Shown: in pieces, positions 5,494 to 9,847 of the stretch
Numbering within the stretch: the stretch's first letter is position 1
How the letters are laid out: every line of letters starts with the position of its first letter
Origin: Desulfobacteraceae bacterium
GTDB lineage: Bacteria; Desulfobacterota; DSM-4660; Desulfatiglandales; Desulfatiglandaceae
Direction: 5' to 3'
Assembly: GCA_030642205.1 (NCBI GenBank)
Contig: DAOWOF010000071.1
Location: 1-9,847 of the forward strand
DNA: 9,847 nt
Notes under the pieces: model-generated
The model's input: the letters and a program-made list of their open reading frames with translations, nothing else
What the model was told of the DNA's origin: nothing
Database searches by the model: none
Position numbers and translations under genes: made by a program

Positions 5494-7188
5494 ATGCTCA
5501 AAATACAAAGAATTGGTTCAATTGGCAGAACCTATCGCCATATCAATCGGTATCGTCAGATTCTGACAGTATTTATCAAGTATGGTTTTGGAGATCTGCT
5601 GGATATCCTGAAAATCGAGCAATATATCGAAATGGGTCTCCAGATAATCTCCAGAAAACGACGAGAACATATTGAAAGACATTCAAGGGCGGAAAGGATC
5701 AGAATGGCACTGGTGGAATTAGGGCCCACCTTTATTAAAATGGGGCAGATCCTTTCTACCCGTCCAGATCTGATTCCGGTTGAATTCATTGAAGAATTCT
5801 CAAAACTTCAGGATGAAGTACCGCCTTTTCCCTTTGATAAAGCAGAAAAAATCATCGAGAGCGACTTAGGATCGCCTGTCAAGGAGGTATTTTCAAAATT
5901 TGACAAGATCCCCCTGGCAGCCGCCTCTATTGGCCAGGTCCACAGAGCCTGGCTAATGGACGGTCAGGAGGTAGCAGTAAAGATTCAACGCCCAGGGACA
6001 CGCAAGGCTATGGAAGTGGATCTGGAGATTATGCTTCATTTGTCATCCCTTTCAGAACAACATTTTAAAGAGGCGGAACTGCATAGACCCACCAGGATTG
6101 TGGAAGAATTTGCCCGTACTGTTGAGAGGGAGCTCGATTATACTATTGAGGCATCCAACATGGAAAATTTTGCCAGGATTTTCAAGAACGATAAAACCAT
6201 TCATGTCCCTGCGGTCTATTCCCATGCAACCACCGCCCGAATCCTGACAATGGAATATATAGACGGCATCAGGGCAGACAACCTCCCTACAGATCAAGAT
6301 TGTTTCGATAAAAAAGAGGTCGCCAAAAGGGGAGCTAATCTCATCCTGAAACAGATTTTTACCCATGGTTTTTTTCACGCGGATCCCCATCCTGGAAATA
6401 TCTTTGTTCTAAAAAATAATATAATCTGTTATCTCGATTTTGGTATGATGGGCAGAATCAGCATCAATATGAGAGACAATTTTGCCGATTTAATATTGAA
6501 CGTAGTACAACGTGATAGTAGAGATCTTACAAAGACCTTGCTTAAGCTGACGACCTGGGATGAAGAACCAGACAAAAACCAACTGGAAAGAGACCTGGTT
6601 GAATTTATTGAACAACATCTATACCTGCCTTTAAAGGATCTGAAAACAGCCAAGCTTCTGCATCAACTCCTTGGGATAATCTCTCGCTACCACCTAAGCT
6701 TATCTCCTGATATGTTCCTTATGCTCAAAGCACTCAGTGCAATGGACAGCCTCGGGAGGGAACTTGATCCCGATTTTGACATCACTGGCCACGCGGCTCC
6801 ATTTATCCGGCGAGTGCGTCTGCAGCGTCTGCATCCCAGGCGAATCATCAGGGAATTAATTGAAACAGGGACTGATTTATCAGTTCTGTTAAAGGACATC
6901 CCTGGTGAAATGCACTATACATTAAAGCTTATCAGGCAGGGTAAGTTCAAGATAGGATTCGAGCACCGCGGCCTTGACCCTATGATGAATACCTTGGATA
7001 GGATCAGCAACCGCATTGCTTTTGCCATTGTTCTGGCATCTCTGATAGTAGGATCATCCTTGATCATCCTTTCCGGTCTTCCTCCCAAATGGCATGAAAT
7101 ACCGATTATAGGCCTTCTGGGCTATATCGTCGCGGCCATGATGGGGTTCTGGTTATTAATCTCTATAATCAGGCGTGGCAAAATGTGA
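5494..7188 (+). CDS. AarF/ABC1/UbiB-family atypical protein kinase-like membrane protein
   Basis: A 564-residue member of the ABC1/ADCK/UbiB family, which supports isoprenoid quinone synthesis or lipid handling at the membrane. Diagnostic parts: the Lys-x-Gly-Gln motif (Lys82-Met-Gly-Gln85) in the N-terminal extension; the Ala-rich nucleotide loop Ala-Ala-Ala-Ser at 142-145; Val-Ala-Val-Lys with the ATP-contacting Lys163; Glu-Arg-Glu-Leu-Asp-Tyr (211-216); the catalytic loop His-Ala-Asp-Pro-His-Pro-Gly-Asn (295-302); and the metal-binding Leu-Asp-Phe-Gly (314-317). Two hydrophobic segments near the C-terminus (about 508-528 and 536-558) anchor it in the inner membrane, as in bacterial UbiB. 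Every key motif is intact. Start ATG 5494 follows the phasin-like stop by 1 nt with only a weak upstream purine stretch, suggesting coupling. Whether the quinone served is ubiquinone or menaquinone cannot be read here, so no symbol is given. Confidence 0.93.
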   Translation: MLKIQRIGSIGRTYRHINRYRQILTVFIKYGFGDLLDILKIEQYIEMGLQIISRKRREHIERHSRAERIRMALVELGPTFIKMGQILSTRPDLIPVEFIEEFSKLQDEVPPFPFDKAEKIIESDLGSPVKEVFSKFDKIPLAAASIGQVHRAWLMDGQEVAVKIQRPGTRKAMEVDLEIMLHLSSLSEQHFKEAELHRPTRIVEEFARTVERELDYTIEASNMENFARIFKNDKTIHVPAVYSHATTARILTMEYIDGIRADNLPTDQDCFDKKEVAKRGANLILKQIFTHGFFHADPHPGNIFVLKNNIICYLDFGMMGRISINMRDNFADLILNVVQRDSRDLTKTLLKLTTWDEEPDKNQLERDLVEFIEQHLYLPLKDLKTAKLLHQLLGIISRYHLSLSPDMFLMLKALSAMDSLGRELDPDFDITGHAAPFIRRVRLQRLHPRRIIRELIETGTDLSVLLKDIPGEMHYTLKLIRQGKFKIGFEHRGLDPMMNTLDRISNRIAFAIVLASLIVGSSLIILSGLPPKWHEIPIIGLLGYIVAAMMGFWLLISIIRRGKM

Positions 7189-7205
7189 CGGGATTTGCTT
7201 CTTGG

Positions 7206-7234
7206 TTGACACCAGAAAAAGGTCTTGCTATAGA
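7206..7234 (+). promoter_or_regulatory. sigma70-type promoter of the gspF-led operon
   Basis: A perfect TTGACA (7206-7211), a 17-nt spacer ending in TGC, then TATAGA (7229-7234, 4 of 6 to consensus). The TGC just before the -10 adds an extended -10 feature. Transcription would begin near 7241, about 50 nt before the gspF start. Its position directly after the kinase gene indicates that gsp expression can be independent of that operon. Confidence 0.65.
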
Positions 7235-7290
7235 TTTTACGGTTAATGAAAACCGAATTTAATCTGGCCTATATTTTCCAGGGAACCTTT

Positions 7291-8517
7291 ATGCCTGTTT
7301 ATGAATACATCGCCTTAAATAAGTCAGGTAAAAATATAAAGGGCATTATTGATGCCAACAGTGCTTTGGCTGCCCGTCAAAAGCTAAGGGATAAAAGTTT
7401 TTTTCCTGTCGAGGTAAAAGAAACATCCACAAAGGAAACGGAAACCAACCTTGGAGAAGTATCATTAACTACACTTTTTAAGCGTGTTAAGGCTCAGGAA
7501 ATCTCTGTTATGACCCGTCAATTATCAATCCTGATGGGAGCAGGGATAACTCTTGTACCAGCCTTGGATGCAATGATCAGCCAAATCTCCAATCCCTTGT
7601 TTAAAAGAATTATTGCCCAGATCAAAGAAGCGGTAAATGAAGGAAGCAGCCTGGCTAACGCTTTTGCGCAGCACCCCAAGGTGTTTTCTCAGATTTATAT
7701 TAACATGGTCAGGGCAGGGGAAGCCTCAGGCTCACTTGATTCGGTACTGGATCGTCTGGCTGAATTCAGTGAAAAACAACAGGCATTGAAAGGCCGCTTT
7801 CAGGCAGCCATGGCCTATCCGGTTTTTATGTCCCTGATTGGCACTGGAATCCTGTTGTTCTTAATTACATATATAGTACCAAATATTATTTCTGTTTTTG
7901 ATGACATGCAACAGGCACTTCCTCTGCCAACACTGTTGCTAATTGGGACCAGTAATTTTTTCAAGGCCAATTGGTGGCTTTTTATAATCGTTTTTACAGG
8001 TGGATTGATAATAGTCAAAAGGTTAATCAAGACTTCGAAGGGAAGATATATGTGGGATGAGCTTAAACTGCGTCTTCCTGTTTTTGGTACCGTCAACATA
8101 AAATTGGCCATGGCCAGATTTGGCAGAACCCTTGGAAGTCTTTTAGCAAGTGGTGTGCCGCTTTTAACGTCACTTGGAATTGTGCGTAATATCGTTAATA
8201 ATGTTGTAATTGCAGAGGTTATTGATAATGCCATCATAGAAATAGGAGAGGGAAAAAGTCTGGCATATCCCCTTTCCCAAAGCCGTTGGTTTCCTCCCAT
8301 TGCAGTACAAATGATCTCAGTTGGTGAACAAAGCGCGGAACTGGAAAACATGCTCGAAAAATTCGCTGATATCTATGAAAAAGAAGTTGATTCCCAAATT
8401 ATGGCCATGACTTCCATGCTTGAACCCTTCATGATCCTGGCAATGGGCCTTGTAGTAGGCTTTGTAGTAATCTCCATACTATTGCCTATCTTTGATATGA
8501 ACCAACTGGTTCGATAA
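7291..8517 (+). CDS. gspF: type II secretion system inner-membrane platform protein GspF
   Basis: The polytopic inner-membrane protein of the type II secretion platform, which links the secretion ATPase to pseudopilus assembly. I start it at ATG 7291, whose product begins Met-Pro-Val-Tyr-Glu-Tyr, the canonical GspF N-terminus, with AGGGA upstream; that gives 408 residues, the family's normal length. An in-frame ATG at 7246 would add 15 atypical residues. It has two T2SSF domains, at about residues 70-195 and 275-395, each with the Arg-x-Leu/Gly, Leu-Leu-x-Ser/Gly-Gly-Val-type helical pattern; the repeated Gly-Glu-x-Ser/Ala-Gly-x-Leu-like turn is seen at about 143-149 and 345-351. Hydrophobic segments lie at about 180-203, 228-246 and 380-402. 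It heads the local operon, followed by gspG after a 120-nt gap. Type IV pilus PilC is the related alternative, but the neighbours point to GspF. Confidence 0.93.
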   Translation: MPVYEYIALNKSGKNIKGIIDANSALAARQKLRDKSFFPVEVKETSTKETETNLGEVSLTTLFKRVKAQEISVMTRQLSILMGAGITLVPALDAMISQISNPLFKRIIAQIKEAVNEGSSLANAFAQHPKVFSQIYINMVRAGEASGSLDSVLDRLAEFSEKQQALKGRFQAAMAYPVFMSLIGTGILLFLITYIVPNIISVFDDMQQALPLPTLLLIGTSNFFKANWWLFIIVFTGGLIIVKRLIKTSKGRYMWDELKLRLPVFGTVNIKLAMARFGRTLGSLLASGVPLLTSLGIVRNIVNNVVIAEVIDNAIIEIGEGKSLAYPLSQSRWFPPIAVQMISVGEQSAELENMLEKFADIYEKEVDSQIMAMTSMLEPFMILAMGLVVGFVVISILLPIFDMNQLVR

Positions 8518-8545
8518 AAAATCTATCTATGGGTTACGGAATTTA

Positions 8546-8585
8546 TAGTGCCTGAACGAAAACCAGGATTTTCATTCAGGCACTA
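8546..8585 (+). promoter_or_regulatory. long intercistronic hairpin between gspF and gspG
   Basis: TAGTGCCTGAA (8546-8556) pairs perfectly with TTCAGGCACTA (8575-8585). After one C/A mismatch, GAAAA (8558-8562) pairs with TTTTC (8569-8573), leaving a 6-nt loop. That is 16 paired positions in a 40-nt structure. No immediate T run follows (AATATAGG), so a strong intrinsic terminator is unlikely. An mRNA-stabilising or processing element protecting the gspG message, or partial attenuation, fits better. Confidence 0.7.
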
Positions 8586-8637
8586 ATATAGGCCCTTATT
8601 ATATTTTATTTGCTAAAGAATAAGGAGGAATTATTCT

Positions 8638-9081
8638 ATGTTTCGAAAAAAAATATCCGAACAAGGATTTACTCTTATAGAGCTTATGGTTGTCATTGTA
8701 ATCCTGGGTGTTTTGGCTGCTCTTATTGCACCCAGAATCATGGGGCGACCTGAAGAAGCCAGGCGAACGAAGGCTCGTATCCAGATTGAAGGAATTGAGA
8801 CTGCTTTAAAATTGTACAAACTGGATAATGGGTCTTACCCCTCAACAGAGCAGGGACTGGAAGCACTTATAGAGACACCCTCAGTAGGAAAACTTCCAAA
8901 GAACTGGCGAAAAGGAGGATATCTTGAAAAAGGAAAAGTTCCAAAGGATCCCTGGGCTAATGACTATGTCTACCTATCTCCTGGCAACCATGATGGATAC
9001 GATCTGATGTCCTACGGTCCGGATGGAGAACAGGGCGGAGAAGATGAAGATAAAGATATCAACAGCTGGGAAACTGATTAA
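8638..9081 (+). CDS. gspG: type II secretion system major pseudopilin GspG
   Basis: The main subunit of the periplasmic pseudopilus, processed by prepilin peptidase and assembled from the inner membrane. The 147-residue precursor has a short basic leader (Met-Phe-Arg-Lys-Lys, 10 residues) ending in Gly10, then Phe-Thr-Leu-Ile-Glu with the essential Glu at mature position 5. The hydrophobic helix covers about residues 11-33. The body has the GspG signatures: Tyr-Pro-Ser/Thr-x-Glu-Gly-Leu near 72-79, Asp-Pro-Trp-Ala-Asn-Asp-Tyr near 104-110, and a C-terminal Gly/Asp-rich calcium-binding loop (Asp-Gly-x-x-Gly-Gly-Glu-Asp, about 129-137) before Ser-Trp. Length is typical. AAGGAGG lies 9 nt upstream of ATG 8638, the best ribosome binding site in the cluster, as suits the most abundant subunit. 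The preceding hairpin may add stability. The 3' end overlaps gspH. Confidence 0.97.
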   Translation: MFRKKISEQGFTLIELMVVIVILGVLAALIAPRIMGRPEEARRTKARIQIEGIETALKLYKLDNGSYPSTEQGLEALIETPSVGKLPKNWRKGGYLEKGKVPKDPWANDYVYLSPGNHDGYDLMSYGPDGEQGGEDEDKDINSWETD

Positions 9082-9595
9082 GGGGTCTTCAAGTAAAGCA
9101 GCCAAAGGATTTACCCTCATTGAGTTGACTATTGTACTTGTTTTGCTGGGCATTATGGTGACCTTGACAGTGCCACGCGTTCGCCACTTTATCCTTACTG
9201 ATAATCTTAAGGCTACAACACGCCATCTCATTGGAATCATAAAAAATCTCAGAAATGAAGCATATCGGGAATATAAGGAATACACCCTTCACTTTGATCT
9301 TGAGGCCAACCAATTATGGATCGATTCAGAAGGAATGAACCTGAATGACCTGGAAAATGCGCGTAAAAAAATTATCACTATCCCTGAAGATGTTCGTGTA
9401 CTTGATATCTGGACACCCAAAAAGGGAAAGATTTCCACAGGACAACCAGGCATCCGGTTTTTTAAAAGAGGCTATATCCAGCATTCGGTTATCCATCTTG
9501 GCTCAGATGACGGTCGGCAATATACACTGGAGTTAAGCCCTTTTCTAAGCAAAATCACGCTACATGAAACTTATATCGAATTTGAAACTTTATAG
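9044..9595 (+). CDS. gspH: type II secretion system minor pseudopilin GspH
   Basis: A minor pseudopilin thought to sit near the tip of the pseudopilus. The precursor carries a long basic leader of 22 residues ending in Lys-Gly, then Phe-Thr-Leu-Ile-Glu-Leu-Thr with Glu at mature position 5 and a hydrophobic helix of about 20 residues. The body is beta-rich without the GspG calcium loop, and length (183 residues) and order after gspG fit GspH. I choose ATG 9044, with GGAG a few nt upstream; ATG 9023 would add seven residues, and no ATG exists after the gspG stop at 9081. The overlap with gspG is 38 bp in a different frame, so translation is probably coupled. The leader is longer than in most pseudopilins, so an alternative start codon inside it is possible. 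Confidence 0.85.
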   Translation: MKIKISTAGKLIKGSSSKAAKGFTLIELTIVLVLLGIMVTLTVPRVRHFILTDNLKATTRHLIGIIKNLRNEAYREYKEYTLHFDLEANQLWIDSEGMNLNDLENARKKIITIPEDVRVLDIWTPKKGKISTGQPGIRFFKRGYIQHSVIHLGSDDGRQYTLELSPFLSKITLHETYIEFETL

Positions 9596-9620
9596 GATAG
9601 ATTTACCAGATTCTTAACAT

Positions 9621-9847
9621 ATGAAGGATATCTATATAAATAGAACATATTGCCCTCCAGGTTTTACTTTGCTGGAAGTAATGATTGCGGTATCTATTAT
9701 CTCTATCTCTCTTATTGCAATCCTGAAGCTCCAGTCACAGGGGCTTTCCCTGGCGAATGAGGCACAATTTAATACGACAGCACCTCTGTTGGCCCAAAAT
9801 AAAATGGCTGAGATAGAAACTTGTAGACCAAATCAATTATATTCCCA
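9621..9847 (+). CDS. gspI: type II secretion system minor pseudopilin GspI (5' part, cut by window edge)
   Basis: The first 75 codons of a minor pseudopilin. The leader is 14 residues (Met-Lys-Asp-Ile ... Pro-Pro-Gly) and the cleavage site is Gly followed by Phe-Thr-Leu-Leu-Glu-Val-Met-Ile-Ala, the characteristic GspI N-terminus. After the hydrophobic helix comes Ala-Pro-Leu-Leu-Ala-Gln-Asn-Lys-Met-Ala-Glu-Ile-Glu, matching the conserved Leu-Ala-x-x-Lys-Met-x-Glu segment of GspI. It starts 25 nt after gspH; the ribosome binding site is weak. gspJ and gspK would be expected beyond the right edge if the order is standard. The leader has a cysteine and two prolines before the cleavage glycine, which is slightly unusual. 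Confidence 0.88.
   Translation, partial: MKDIYINRTYCPPGFTLLEVMIAVSIISISLIAILKLQSQGLSLANEAQFNTTAPLLAQNKMAEIETCRPNQLYS

Noticed and set aside
5782..5799. GAATTC-N6-GAATTC inverted repeat in the kinase gene
   Set aside because: It is explained by Glu-Phe codons in a conserved region and is too short to suggest function.
6052..6390. 112-codon minus-strand frame inside the AarF-type kinase gene
   Set aside because: Antisense to conserved catalytic motifs of the kinase, with no ribosome binding site of note and no recognisable domain.
7246..7290. Upstream extension of gspF from ATG 7246
   Set aside because: The added 15 residues do not fit the family; the Met-Pro-Val-Tyr start at 7291 has an AGGGA ahead of it and gives the normal length.
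7815..8351. 178-codon open frame on the minus strand inside gspF
   Set aside because: It is antisense to a complete, strongly recognised gspF, has no family resemblance, and reads as low-quality Ser/Ile-rich sequence typical of a shadow frame.
1..9847. CRISPR arrays, tRNA genes, insertion sequences, attachment sites
   Set aside because: Looked for regularly spaced direct repeats, cloverleaf-like sequence and transposase motifs; none seen.

Overview
The window looks like a chromosomal piece of a low-GC, anaerobic-type Gram-negative bacterium. Desulfobacterota (Desulfobacterales-like deltaproteobacteria) is my best guess. That rests on protein character only: a soluble multi-PAS histidine kinase with an N-terminal Rossmann-like region, a phasin-like protein next to an AarF/ABC1 kinase, a type II secretion (general secretory pathway) cluster, and AT-rich intergenic DNA with GC-rich palindromes. 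No 16S or other marker is present, so the assignment is inference. No tRNA, rRNA, CRISPR array, transposase or phage gene is visible.

Layout. (1) 1-1093, plus strand: the 3' end of an unrecognised gene, a class I SAM-dependent methyltransferase and a 93-residue orphan protein, joined by 8-bp and 4-bp overlaps. (2) 1063-3348, minus strand: a large cytosolic sensor kinase whose 3' end overlaps the orphan gene by 31 bp tail to tail. (3) 3349-3909: an AT-rich intergenic region with two related AT palindromes, a GC-rich compound inverted repeat and a consensus sigma70-type promoter. (4) 3910-4770: a crotonase-superfamily protein lacking both usual catalytic glutamates, followed by a probable terminator. 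(5) 4771-5186: an intergenic region with an extended -10 promoter and a doubtful leader ORF. (6) 5187-7188: a phasin-like coiled-coil protein and an AarF/UbiB-type atypical kinase separated by 1 nt. (7) 7206 to the right edge: a good promoter, then gspF, a long intercistronic hairpin, gspG, gspH and the 5' part of gspI.

How the genes work together. gspF-G-H-I encode the inner-membrane platform protein and the major and minor pseudopilins of a type II secretion system. No gspC, gspD or gspE lies between the kinase gene and gspF, so if the system is complete those genes are elsewhere. The phasin-like/AarF pair is probably one transcription unit. The kinase and the crotonase are single-gene units with no obvious partner in view.

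Most of the window is interpretable housekeeping or accessory content. The items most worth a second look are the kinase architecture, the glutamate-less crotonase, the switchable palindrome at 3605-3647, the methyltransferase/orphan pair, and the hairpin between gspF and gspG. I do not see clear evidence of a wholly new multigene system.
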